From Isoetes taiwanensis (taxonomy: Eukaryota; Streptophyta; Lycopodiopsida; Isoetales; Isoetaceae): 64,000 nt of DNA. Position 1 is the stretch's first letter; every line of letters begins with the position of its first letter. The position numbers and the translations under genes were made by a program. The stretch covers positions 4,135,962 to 4,199,961 of the forward strand of contig JAJEKV010000054.1 of NCBI GenBank assembly GCA_021234155.1. The letters run 5' to 3'. This document shows, one piece after another, positions 30,158 through 41,177 of this stretch. The notes under the pieces are model-generated. The model searched no databases, had not been told where the DNA came from, and saw only the letters and a program-made list of their open reading frames with translations.

Positions 30158-33100
30158 ACCAAACTATGTAGAACCTTTATAACAGGAGGTTAAACATTTA
30201 CAACAGTGTCCAAAGTGAGGGGAAATAATGAGAATGTCGCCGTAGATCTTGATCCAAAAATGCCAATGTCGATGAAGTACAAAAATCATGAGAGGTTGAG
30301 AAGGCTGTCACCACTTCTCTTGAGCTTGCCACAAGCTCCTTTAATTCCATAGAAGTCAAATCTAATGTTGAGAAGGTCACCACTTCTCATAGAGCTTGCC
30401 ACTTAGCTTCGGAATACATGCGCCAATCAAAGTGTCTTGTAATGAGTTGAACAAAATGAGAAAACAAAAAATTGTTGAAGGGGAAAGGTCCTAAGTCATC
30501 TTCACGCCAGTGTTGAACTTGAAAAGTTGAAACAAGGAGTTGAAACATAAGTGATTGAAAGGGCGGAAGGCAAGTCAGCGTCACGCCATTTGTTGAACTT
30601 GAAAGAGTTTGAGCAAATAGTTGAACTTGAAGGAGTTGAAATTGAAGGGGCGGAAGGCTATAAGTCATCTTCACGCCATTGGTTGAACTTGAAAGAGGCT
30701 CGACCGCCATGTATGATGGACGGATGAGGTTGATCAAAATGTTGAACTTGAAAAAGTTGACACCAAAGAGAAATTGCTGAAATTGGCCTGCACATGCCAT
30801 GTGGCCATGTGAGGTTGATGCATGAAGGGCGGAAGGCGGGGAATTCATCTTCACGCCATTGCGAGAACTTGAAATTTGTTGGTACAAAGGTGCAAAAAGC
30901 AGATATATAAGAATCAGGCAAAAGATGAGGTCCCCCAAAATGTGCCAAAAGATGCTCGGATCTTTGCTTGCGTCAAAAGTGGATCGAAAGTTTGTGCTTG
31001 AAGTCACGGCGGGAGGGGCCATGACAATTTTGTGGGACTCCGCGCCCGTGGGGCATTGATGTTTGAAGTCCACAGTTGCATGAAATTTTACCTCAAAGCG
31101 TAATGATAGGACCGATATTCTTGTATGTAAAAAATGGCTTGATCATTAGAAGGGTGAAAAACACCAAAAATATGGGCCATGTGGAATATTCAAGTGTCGA
31201 AGTCTCTCTAGGAAAGAAAATCATAAAGATGTCATAAAAAAACATGACAAGAGGTGTGACAAGAGAGGAATGTTCCACGCCAAGGGATGGGCGTGGGTTT
31301 TGATGTAACAAGTTGCCATGGCGGAGAGGAGCCCTGCCGTGGGGCGTGGGGCGTGGGTCCGCGCAAGGCCACCCGGAGGTCTTTGATATTGAGGCCACCG
31401 TGGGGCCGTGGTTCACGCGGTGAAGATATTGCGGACTTCGAAGCCGGCCGCGTGATGGCCGTGGGCTTCTCTGCCGTTTTGCGGATGCACCGGGTAAGAT
31501 TTTGCAGACCGAAGCCCGCCGCGGATGGGGCGTGGGGCTCGATCTTTGTGTGGACGGTTTGCTTTGAGGTGAGCGGCCACGCCGTGACAAAATGCGAAAG
31601 AAAATGTCCACGCCAAAAAGGGCGTGGTGATGCCGCGATGCCGCGTTTACCATCGAGTGGTGAGATCTATGCCAAGGGGCCTTGGAAATCCGTCTCGGTG
31701 GACTTCCCGCAATGAAATGTGGCCCGGGATGGGCGTGGGGATGAAGATCATGGATTCGGGGCTGTCGAAGGCGTGGATCGACCTTGGAAGGTCAAAAAAA
31801 TTTCCACGCCAAAGGGCCATGGAAATGAAAGTTTTGTGTGCGAGGTTTTGATATGCTTTGGGCATGCCGTGCTCGAGAGATCAAAGGATCGCCGCTTGTT
31901 GCATGGTTTTGCTTGATAAAAATGAGAGTAAAAAGCGTCATGATGGTATAGGTGCATGAATTGATCAAGATTTGGCTTTGAAAGATACTCGGGACGGCCG
32001 AGAATTCTGTTGTTGATGAGTTCATTTAGACAAAAAATCTCGATCCCGAATGAATTGGTGGTGTAAAAACCCTTTTCTTGGGCTACATCGTCACATGAAG
32101 GCTCTGTCATCTGAGAGATACTTGGGAAGAAAGCCGCCTTATGCTAGACTATGGAACGCCTTTGTGCACCGGATACAAAGTCTGCAACTCCATGTGGGTG
32201 TGAGAAATGAGCCCAAAAATTTAGTCCGCTTTGGCGATCTCTGACCGTTGGTGATAAAACAGGCGTGCAAAAACACAATCGATTTGTGGCATCTTTGAGC
32301 CAATAAAGGGTCTCGCCCCAAGAAAATGGAGGTGCTTCTTTGTTTCTTAATCTCATAGATCGGTATAGGAAATCGAATTTATCAAAGCCACATGTGTTTG
32401 AAGAAACTATTGGGCAAAAATCACAAAATATGTTGATGAAGAAACGGTGAAGACCCAAAAGCATCTCCCGCGCAAACGACAAAGAACGTAACATCACATA
32501 GCGTAATAGTATGAATGAATAAATGGTTGCTTTCCCAAGCGTGACAAGGATGGAACAAGGGAAAAAGTTCTTGAAAAGAAATGAAATGGTGCGAATCCTT
32601 AGCTCGATTTTTAGTTAATGGTACGTCTAATAATGGAGCAAATCGCCGAAATGAAATGATGGGGCTTTTGCCCCAATTTGTCGCAGAAAAGCAAATCCGA
32701 AATCCTCGCATGGCAATGAGAACAAATCCGGGAATGTTGCCCTAAGAATGTCCGTAAACCCAATTGAACGTAGTTGCATGTGGTGAATGTCGTTGCTTAC
32801 TCGTTGCCAGTTTTGAGATGAAGAATATGCTAGAATAAGAATGCCTGTGCTCTTAAAAAAGAGCTTCAGCCCACAAGACAGGGCTGCCAAAATACCTGCA
32901 GATGAGCCGTTGGGCTGAGTCTGAAGTGCGTTGCTTGCCCAAGCAAGGTCATGGCCGTCAAATCCAATGCAGATCCGATTTCTTTACAGTGACTAGGCTG
33001 TTGATCTTTTTGCCGAACTTGCAGCTACTGTGTGGAAAGACATAGAAGGCAGAAAATCTTGAAAATGGATTGACTGGGTCTGTAGAGACCATTATGGAAG

Positions 33101-33820
33101 GATCAATCAGGAAGAATTCCCAATGATAGCGTTGCCTGTGCTGACATATAACAGAGTATGCAAAAAGACTTCAATGCAGAACTAAGTGGTGAAGCAAACG
33201 AGCAATGATTATGGGCTACGGTGCCATTGCAAAAACAGTCCCATTCCACAATAAAATACATCTGAAGATGGCCGCGATGGTGGGCTTTTACCGCAGCTTA
33301 AAACCTGGCCGCAAAGCCGTTGAGCAGGAAAAATTGCAGAGCCGTTGGGCCTCTGTGCTGAGAAGAAGATCTGTGCAGAGCCGTTGGGCCTCTGGGCAGA
33401 AAATCTGTGCTGGCAGAAAATCAAGGACATTGCAGAAGAACCATATCTCTCTTTCAAATGTCGCTTGAAGAAATGGGGCTTCTAGGCCCGAATGTATAGA
33501 CGAAACACGTAAAAACACAGGATAGCAAAAATAAAATGTGTCTATGAGGAACCCAAATAAATGGAACAAAGATATGCTCGTGGCTTGAATGTTTACACAG
33601 AACAGAGTATGGATAGTAAAAACAAGGTGGATAATGAACCCATATGTGACGAATAACAATCTTAGTTAAGCCCCTTTTTTAAAAACGTGGGGGAGGCGGA
33701 TCTAGCGAGAGATGAGGAGGAAGATAAAGTCGATGTAGAATCAAATTTTTTCTTGAAAACTTTTGGAGATGCTTGAAATAAAAAACAAGAGTGATCATGA
33801 GCCCAAGAGACCCAGGCAAC
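30158..33820 (-). other. Non-coding interior of the non-autonomous element
   Basis: No retroviral protein frame on either strand. Two repeat types stand out. First, a module GGCGGAAGG ... TCATCTTCACGCCATTGGTTGAACTTGAA occurs about four times between 30,475 and 30,870. Second, CCACGCC/GGCGTGG pairs form hairpins between 31,275 and 31,627. GCAGAGCCGTTGGGCCTCTG is repeated at about 33,339 and 33,374. Confidence 0.75.
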
Positions 33821-33828
33821 GGCGCCAG
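33821..33828 (-). other. Primer-binding site of the non-autonomous element
   Basis: The minus strand immediately after the 5' LTR reads CTGGCGCC then GTTGCCTGGG. A TGGCGCC PBS is seen in several plant gypsy groups; I do not assign the tRNA. Confidence 0.75.
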
Positions 33829-34278
33829 TGTTGATGTTTGGGGTTCTTGGCATCACCTTTCAGCGGCCGATCCATGATTGCGGATGCCCTAAAGGCTACG
33901 CCACAAATGCTCATGGATCAACAAAAGAAGATGGGAAGAAACTCCAAGAACAAGAACAAAGCAAAGAATGAACAAAACATAATCATATTGATGCTCCAAA
34001 AGGAGGTGCTCCAAAACGTGAGCAAAAACCTCAACAATGAGAGGAAATGCTCTCTCTAAATAGTAGAGCAAAACCCTAACCCTAAATGATATCTCACCCT
34101 CCACAGATCTAGGCTAAATCTGGGCCATAGATTGTGGGGTCCAATATGACAAATACATGTGGCCTATGCCACCTACCACATATGTGGGCTAAATCTGGGC
34201 CCTAGATCAAGTGGTCCAATGTGATAAATACATGTGGCCTATGCCACTCATACATATGTTTAGCCCAAAGGGCTAACA
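33829..34278 (-). repeat. 5' LTR of the non-autonomous element
   Basis: 450 bp, matching 29,698-30,143 with only a few differences near its first 80 bp (in plus view), followed by the right TCAAT duplication. Confidence 0.95.
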
Positions 34279-34283
34279 TCAAT

Positions 34284-36076
34284 ATTTGCCAAACTGTTGG
34301 CTGGCATTCTCGAGCAGCAGTTGACCCGCTGGGCAGAGGCAGCAGATGTGCGAGCCCTCACACAAGCAGGCTTTAGACCCCGCCACTCAACGATTGACCA
34401 TATCTTTACTGCGCGGGCACTGATTGAAATTTACCCAAAACCATCGGCATGACTTGTATTCTTTGCTGTGGACTTCATGCGAAGGCTTTTCGGATATGGT
34501 CCCGAGGAAAAGTCGTGGGCTAGGCTGGCGTCGTGCCGATGGGCCAAGCATTCACCCGATAGTATCGAGGTCCGGCGGTATTGCCCCTCTCACCAACATT
34601 TTTGGCTTCTATATTGACCGGTTAGAGCCACGCCTTCGCGAGCATGGAGGGGGTGTCATACTGACTTTTGCACCGGGTCAAGCGCCAGCTCATTTATGCG
34701 GGCGATGTTGACCTTCCGCCCACAACCCGAAGCTATGCGGTCTCATCCGGATGCCTAGACACATTACGCCGGGCTCTGGAGCACATGCGGCGTGAATCGG
34801 CCAACCAGGGTGGTTCTCATATCATCTTCACGCCACCCCACGCCTCACGCGACTCACATATCGAGGACGGCCTGTGGAGGTCACGCCCACCTACTAGTAC
34901 CTAGGGTGGAGTTCCCCTCCTCGCTCGTTGGGAGGCGTCCATCCGGCTTGTGGTGATGACAGGCCGGAAAGCTTTATGCCATGCGGGAACAAGTCACCCG
35001 GCGGTGAGCTCTATGATTGGGGCCATCCCCACATCCCTTTTGGCGTTGGTCGAGCTTGTCCTTTCAGACGGGTCGAGGGTTTGGGGCCCTCGTCTCTTTG
35101 GTGACACGGAATGACTTGGAGCAGGTCGCGAAGGCATTTTGGCACGCACTTGGGTGAAACCTTGGTCCCCTATCGGTTCTGCCGCATGAAATCGGATTCT
35201 TGCGCCATTGACGACCCTTGATAGACACATCGTCTACTTTCGTGAAGTGGTTAATATGGGTGATGCTTCGGCTCCCTTTTTGGGCTTACTTGTGGCAATG
35301 GGCCCAAGGCGCCTCGTGGCCTATTGGAGGGTAAGAGATCGGCATGGTTTGCATGGAACGCGGCAGAGCAATGGTCGCGTGCAAGTGGACCGCAGAGGCC
35401 GATCGTGGCCGGCTTGGGGAATAATTGACGCTTGCTTCCTTGGCAAGCTCGGGATCCCTGCTCTAGAGCAGTCAAAAACGGCCCATTACAAGGGAGCACA
35501 TCAACCTGCGTTGGCGGGGCCCGTAGCTCTACACTGCATTCCTAGGCAGCTCAAAAGCCTTGGACTCATTGCCTCCATTCGCGACAAAATTCACCATCTC
35601 CGCGATCGGTGATCGACAAAGTGGATTGGGAGCCCCGGGGATAGGCTCTCGCCGGTCTTTGTCAAGCGGGTGCCATTGAGGATGTCTCACACTTTCCCGA
35701 GTTGCCCGAGGATTCAGTCGATCCGGGCGGATCACGTTCCCTTTAGTATGCGGCGGGCTTGCCCCTACATTTGCCGATGAACACCGCGCCAAGTCGTGCC
35801 CTAGGGTCATACATTCAGGAGGTACTGGATCTGCGAGTCCACCTTTGCCCCCGCCTGGCTGCTCGCTGATCAGGCACTATGGGTACGGTACATGAGTGTA
35901 TATATTTGTGTGTTTTTGTATTTGATATTGGACGGTTGTTTGTCCGGTGATTCTTTTACCCGCAGTTTTCCTCGAAAACCCTTCGTGAGGGGTTTTAATC
36001 GGGTAGTAATCCGCTTGCTGCGCTTTTGTATTGGGTCCCATAGAACGATTGGTCTCCGTGGACGATAAAAATACCT
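34284..36076 (+). pseudogene. LINE copy 2, reverse transcriptase to 3' end
   Basis: Continues the LINE interrupted at 29,698: FAKLLAGILEQQLTRWAEAA, TQAGFRPRHSTIDHIFTARA, then broken frames with motif A remnants and a motif B/C region reading LTNIFGFYIDRLEPRLREHG and LIYAGDVDLPPTTRS. The catalytic YADD is read as YAGD. From 34,800 to 36,076 it parallels LINE copy 1 through the zinc-finger region and 3' UTR, including the hairpin (35,975-35,996) and terminal ATAAAAATAC. Frame breaks are many, several at CTG/CAG sites relative to copy 1. Confidence 0.85.
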
Positions 36077-36087
36077 TCCTTCCTTCC
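36077..36087 (+). repeat. Short (CTTC)n tail of LINE copy 2
   Basis: CTTCCTTCC follows the LINE 3' UTR where copy 1 has a long (CTTC)n run. Confidence 0.7.
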
Positions 36088-36720
36088 ACCTTAAAACCTG
36101 CATAGTCCCTACAAGACTTGATATATGCATGTTATTATCATAATTATATTACAATTACAATTAATAAACAATTTATAAAAAGTTACAATTATTTTTAAGG
36201 CCATTAAAATTGCCTTAAGTTTACATTTCTATTATCAAAATGTCAAAATTTGAAAGTTCTACTTGATCGCCATTCTCCTTATAGCACATAATGCGCGCTT
36301 ATATGCCACAAGTGTCCGTGGTGCGACTCCCTGCCAATTTTCTTTTCTATTGGCCTGCTGGGTTAACACCACGTTAGCATCTATTATATAATGTAAGGAT
36401 GGTTATTAAGGGGACCACCCATTTGGATTAGAATTATATTAACTAAATGAATGCATGCATTGTGTCCCGATGTAGGAAGAGCATGCTTCTTCCATCGTGA
36501 CCGTGGAGACAAGTATTCTATCATGCCTGATGGTTCTTAATGCCGACACCTTTCATCACCCTTGACGTAGAGGGTGGCTTCTTCCTCGGTAATGGCCATA
36601 GAGTAGAGGTGCCTTCCTATAGTGCATAATCTATATGGCCTCTTATCTCTCAAGGGTGTCTACCTCCGTCTCATCGGAGTAGACTTTAATCTACCTTCCA
36701 CTCACCTCTCAATTGGGGTA
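36088..36720. other. Unassigned AT-rich sequence
   Basis: No gene. The right part precedes a minus-strand gypsy integrase end, so it may be that element's 3' UTR. Confidence 0.35.
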
Positions 36721-36723
36721 ATA

Positions 36724-37790
36724 CTACTTCGCCGGGGGCGAAATAATCTTTACATAGCTCCATGAATTGTGATCTTTTACGAAGATCCGGAAGTAGCACC
36801 ACGCAGTATTTTTGGTAATTGTGTCCATTTTACAAGGTATTGGAGAAATTGTGATCTTCTTGTTTTCTTGTAATGTCTGTCCAGAAGAACTTGAGAACAA
36901 TCTCAAGTTGTTTTGTATCGACCATTTCGATGTCTTTGGTGTGTCCAATACTTCATTTGGATTAGGAGTGTGTCTCTTTAGAAGGCTTACATAAAAGACT
37001 TTATGGATTTTGAGGTGTCTTAGATAGATCAATTTATAGGATTGATTCCCCACACTTTGGACTATTTTAAGTGGTCCAACCCATTTTATAGCAAGCATTT
37101 TGCGGTTGTTGATCTTGGAGCTTAGCTTGGTTGACCTTTATCTTCAACCAAATAGCGTCCCCTACTTGGAATTTCCTTATTGCCCTGTGTGCTTATATCT
37201 TTGTGGACTTTTGTCGACTTCTTGCTGCTAGAAGATTCAGGCATTGATAGCCATAGTTTTTCATGAATGACGACATTTGAGATCCTGTTTGGTGTTGTTA
37301 TATGCAAATTCCACCAAATGGATATAGTCTTCCCATTTTGGCCCGCTTATTCGGACATAGTTTCTCAACATATCTTCTGATTGTTGATTGAGTGCGTTAC
37401 GCCATTTTGCCCATCTGTTGAGGTGATATCGTGTGCTCATGGACAACTTCATTTGGATGCGTGCTAAAGAGATCCTTCGAGAATCTTCGTGAACCCGGAT
37501 CCCGTTATAAATAGTCTCCCTCGGCATTCTCACGGAGGCCGAAGATTTCCTTTGTAAAGAGGACGGTTGTGTCTAGTGTCTTGTCGGTGGTTTTGATAAG
37601 GCACAAAATGTGCCATCTTTGACAGCTTGCCCACCACGACCATTAGGGCATCCTTCTCTTGTATCATTGGGAGCCTAATTATGGAGTCCATACTTACTAC
37701 CTCCCATTTAGCATTTGGAACTGCCAAAGGTTCTAGCGCTCATGGTATGGGAACAACCCTGCATTGAGAAAGACGTGAGGAAAGATGTTT
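36724..37790 (-). pseudogene. Ty3/gypsy integrase fragment, diverged relative of the 12.9-kb element
   Basis: The minus strand reads AVPNAKWEVVSMDSIIRLPM, DALMVVVGKLSKMAHFVPYQ (37,727-37,600), then after breaks MKLSMSTRYHLNRWAKWRNA and DYIHLVEFAYNNTKQDLKCR. Next comes IKWVGPLKIVQSVGNQSYKL and HLKIHKVFYVSLLKRHTPNP. These line up in order with the integrase at 18,221-19,368 but with many substitutions and indels and no chromodomain left. A dead, older insertion of the same lineage. Confidence 0.85.
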
Positions 37791-37794
37791 AATG

Positions 37795-37930
37795 AATATT
37801 GGTGGCGCACTAGGCAAAGGTGCTTGACTCCCAATTAGAAGGTTGCAAGTTACAAACCTTGCTTCATGCAACTACCTTTTGCATTAGCGGTGGCGACCAT
37901 ATCTGGAGTATAATATGCACAAATAATACG
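37795..37930 (+). repeat. Possible tRNA-derived SINE
   Basis: The stretch GGTGGCGCACTAGGCAAAGG followed 45 bp later by GGTTGCAAGTTACAAACC resembles the A and B boxes of an RNA polymerase III promoter in a tRNA-like body. It continues with GCATGCAAC-type sequence and an AT-rich end. No target duplication was found, and the B box deviates from consensus. Confidence 0.35.
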
Positions 37931-37986
37931 AATATATCGTATGGTCGTCACACCATCCCTCTCCTACGGACGAGTCCTCGGAGTCT

Positions 37987-38220
37987 GGAGCTAAACTGGA
38001 GTACTCAACCTTGGCTTATCGGGAACAGCGTCGGTGAAACTCCATAACTTTATCGGGAGCATTAGTCGGATTCTGGCCAGACTCCCAAGTTCGATCCTGT
38101 CGGATTTGGAGCTAGAGCTGGAAGTACTCAAACTTGGCTTATCGGGGCCGCGTCGGTGAAACTCTGCAACTTTATCAGGAGCATTAGTCAGACTCTCAGC
38201 AGGCTCCCAAGTTCGATCAC
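37987..38220 (-). repeat. 121-bp tandem duplication in the chromodomain 3' end
   Basis: GGAGCTAAACTGGAGTACTC... at 37,987 repeats as GGAGCTAGAGCTGGAAGTACTC... at 38,108, including CTTGGCTTATCGGG and CTCCCAAGTTCGATC. The encoded peptide PDKVAEFHRR is doubled. Confidence 0.8.
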
Positions 38221-39774
38221 TTGGTGAGTAACCTTCCCAATCGACCAAATAATAAAGACGACGTCGTAGAAACTTGGAGTCCAAAATTTTTCGAACTTCA
38301 AATTCCTCATGATCATCCATCTCGACTGGTGGTGGAGGTGAAGGTACTCAATCTGGAAATGGATTCGCCATATAGGGTTCCAATAAAGGCACATGGAAAA
38401 CTGGGTGAAGTCGAACTGATGATGGATTCTCAAGTCGGAAAGCAACATCATCAACTCATTCAATGATCCGATAGGGACCTAACTGCCGGTGAGTCGAGCT
38501 TGTTACAAAGGCGGTTTGTCGTTTGCAAATCTTAACGCAAAGAGCCAAACAAGATCACCAACTGCAAAATGAGGAGCATCGGCGGTGTTGATCTGCATGA
38601 TAACGATAATGTGCTTGGGCCTGGAGGAGATGGTGCTGAAGATCGTTCTGAAGCCTGCGAAGCTTCTCGAGCCTATCCTCGGCACTGGGATTTGACTGAG
38701 TCATATCCAGGAGCAATGAAAGACCACCGGGGATGCATGCCGAAATTAATAAAGAATGGAGTCCGGCTTCGTGGAAGCATGGACATAATTATTGTAAGTA
38801 AGTTCTGCGGTAGCCAATCAACTTCGATCATCCTGGCGATAATTGATGAAGCATCGCAAATCTTGCTCAAGTGTTTGATTAGTGCGCTCCACCTGCCCTC
38901 TTGGTCTCACGGGTGATGTCCAGAAAGAAGCGAGCGTTCTACATGCAAGAGTTACAAAAAGCGCTTCAAAAAGCTAGCAACAAGCGGGGGCGTAGTCAGC
39001 GACAATGTTATCTGGTAAGCCATGGAGTCGAACCACCTCTGAAACAAGAGAACCGGCGTGGCTTAAATGGAGATAGAAGTGTTGCAAGGAATGAAATGCA
39101 CCATCTTGGAAAAATAGTCAACAACAACAAGGATGGCAACATGGCCCTAGGAGGATGGAAGCTCAACAATCAAATCCACCAAATGCTCTTCCAAAGGCCG
39201 GTTTGGAACTGGTAAAAAGCCAGGCGAGGCCATGTGGGCCCCGATGCTTGGGAGCTTTGCATGACAATAAATATCACATGGCGTATAAAAGTCTCAATAG
39301 TGCGGTGGAGACCTGGCCACCAATAATCTCAAGCAATAAGTTCAAGAGTCTTGGCAATGCCAAAATGGCCGTCGAGAGGAGAATCATGGCAGGGACTGCG
39401 AGAACTTAAAGTTGAGATGCACCATCACGGAATATCTGAAGTCCATCACGAAATAGAAGTCCATCTCAAACCTCAAAATGATCATAGTCCGACCTCAATT
39501 CTTTGGGAAGATGATGTTGAGACAAGATGCGATATTAGATCTAGCGACAATGGATCGGAAGGAAGAGATATTGAACAGACTCCAACAAGGATATATCATA
39601 AGGCCTCTCGAACAAAGTGATGGCCATAATCTGAAAATGATCAGGTCCTAGAATAACACGTGATTGTTGATCAAATCTTGGCTCCCACCTTAGGTTTGAA
39701 ATAAGATCGCAAGAAGAGCATCACGGTTTTCTTGAAGCATGTCGGGCGAAATTTGATGGCCGAAATCAAAGCGG
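37987..39774 (-). pseudogene. Chromodomain gypsy fragment, 3' part (integrase C-terminus and chromodomain)
   Basis: On the minus strand: FFINFGMHPRWSF (integrase SPFFxNYGxHPR motif) near 38,740, then HFAVGDLVWLFALRF near 38,560, and a chromodomain FEVRKILDSKFLRRRLYYLV, WEGYSPSDRTWEPAESL at 38,310-38,200. The sequence rightward to 39,774 is frame-broken integrase DNA. The element is interrupted at 39,774 by the copia insertion and resumes at 44,989. It is a different chromovirus family from the 12.9-kb element. Confidence 0.82.
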
Positions 39775-40383
39775 TGTTAATAAATTAGATAGATCAATGT
39801 CTAACAATTACCATTCAACTACAAGTTACACTTAGAAGATAACCTTTTTCTTTCAAATGAATTTCAAACAATCCAAATTCTACAATGGTTAACTTAGAAA
39901 AGTCTTTGTAGCAATGGATTACCACGAATCACTATAGCAAAGGTTAGACTCTTATTTTCCTTTTACTATTTCCCTTGACGACCGCAGGGCATTTATACAA
40001 GTATGAACCCGATCAGCTCACTCCAATCATGATTACAATGATCCTCCTTTTTATCTTATCGATCGGCCTTAGATCCACAAGGAATCGACACCAAATTAGC
40101 CATCATTTGTTTAAGCTACTCATCTTTCTATTTAAACATTCTTATCACGGCAATATCCTATATGACCGAGATACCCTTTAAAATATAATGTAGACCTTAG
40201 GTCAATGGTCGCGATTATTTAACCATAGGCCTTAACTTCGGTTATTACAACCATTCTGTCTTAAACCATAAGTTCCTAAGAGCTTACTCCCTAAGCTCAT
40301 ATAATACTGGCTTCCCTTGATTGTATCTGCTGGATATCACCCTGACATTAACTCACTGATTATAATATGATCATATTTCAACA
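39775..40383 (-). repeat. Copia 3' LTR
   Basis: 609 bp, near-identical to 44,385-44,983. Differences cluster in small indels of the CTG/CAG type seen elsewhere. Confidence 0.93.
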
Positions 40384-40396
40384 CTCTCCCTTCATA
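40384..40396 (-). other. Copia polypurine tract
   Basis: The minus strand GAAGGGAGAG touches the TGTTGAAA start of the 3' LTR. Confidence 0.85.
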
Positions 40397-41177
40397 TTAT
40401 AATCCTTACAATTAACTTTCTCAACTTGACAAACCTGTTTTCTGCCAGTGATTTTGTAAGAATATCTGCTAGTTGATTTTCTGTCTGAACATACTTCACC
40501 TGCACAATGTTTCTGTTTACTAGATCACGAATGAAATGCATCTCTAACTCTATATGTTTACTCCTCTCATGTAAAACATGGTTTTTCGTCATAGCAATAC
40601 AACTTGTGCTATCTGACTGCAAAATCAAAGGATCTTCCTGAGTTATTCCTAACTCATTTAGTAGTCTTCTACACCATAAGATTTTCTTTGCTGCAAGTGT
40701 GGTGGCTGCATATTCAGCCTCTGCAGTTGAAAGGGCTATTGAACTTTGTTTTTTGCACTTCCAGGAGATTGGTCCACCTCCTAGCAAGAGGATAAATCCA
40801 GAAGTGGATTTTCTTTCATCAAGATCTCCACCCGAGTCTGAGTCACAAAATGATTGAAGTACTAGATTTATTGAATTAAACATTATACCATAATTGCTTG
40901 TACCTTTTAGGTACCTCAAAATCCTTTTAGCTGCATTCCAATGACCTATGCCTGGATCATTGCAATATATGCTTAAGATATTTACTGCATAAGAGATGTC
41001 AGATCTGGTACAGTTTGCTAAGTAGAGCAAACATCCAATCAACTCTCGATATGGCAAATTTTCTGCTATGAGCTTCTCCTTTTCTGTTTTAGGACATTGT
41101 TCTTTAGATAACTTGCTTCCAGCAGCCATTGGAGTCTTTACAATATTGCATTCTTCCATGTTAAATCTTTTCAACAT
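40392..41177 (-). CDS. Copia RNase H domain
   Basis: 261 open codons: ECNIVKTPMAAGSKLSKEQC, LPYRELIGCLLYLANCTRSD, HWNAAKRILRYLKGTSNYGI, then the RNase H core with CDSDSGGDLDERKSTSGFIL (first catalytic Asp), SWKCKKQSSIALSTAEAEYA (Glu), LILQSDSTSCIAMTKN (Asp) and ending QTENQLADILTKSLAENRFV. The domain appears complete and undamaged. It removes template RNA during replication. Confidence 0.95.
   Translation of the reverse strand: MLKRFNMEECNIVKTPMAAGSKLSKEQCPKTEKEKLIAENLPYRELIGCLLYLANCTRSDISYAVNILSIYCNDPGIGHWNAAKRILRYLKGTSNYGIMFNSINLVLQSFCDSDSGGDLDERKSTSGFILLLGGGPISWKCKKQSSIALSTAEAEYAATTLAAKKILWCRRLLNELGITQEDPLILQSDSTSCIAMTKNHVLHERSKHIELEMHFIRDLVNRNIVQVKYVQTENQLADILTKSLAENRFVKLRKLIVRIII

Larger units (their letters stand above)
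29698..34278 (-). mobile_element. Non-autonomous LTR retrotransposon (LARD-like)
   Basis: A 4.6-kb element with LTRs of 446 and 450 bp, ends TGTT...AACA, and a perfect 5-bp target duplication TCAAT (29,693-29,697 and 34,279-34,283). The PPT (minus GGTGGGGGGGAG) touches the left LTR, and a TGGCGCC-type PBS touches the right LTR, so the element lies on the minus strand. The 3.7-kb interior has no Gag or Pol frame, so it must use proteins of another element. Removing the element and one TCAAT restores the LINE frame (MISSI-FAKLLAG), proving the insertion site. Confidence 0.95.

Noticed and set aside
29698-34278. Solo insertion of a DNA transposon
   Set aside because: TGTT...AACA ends, LTR length, PBS, PPT and a 5-bp duplication fit an LTR retrotransposon; there are no terminal inverted repeats beyond 4 bp and no transposase.
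37960-37990. Hammerhead ribozyme core near CGGACGAGTCC
   Set aside because: The essential CTGATGA and GAAA boxes are not both present on either strand.
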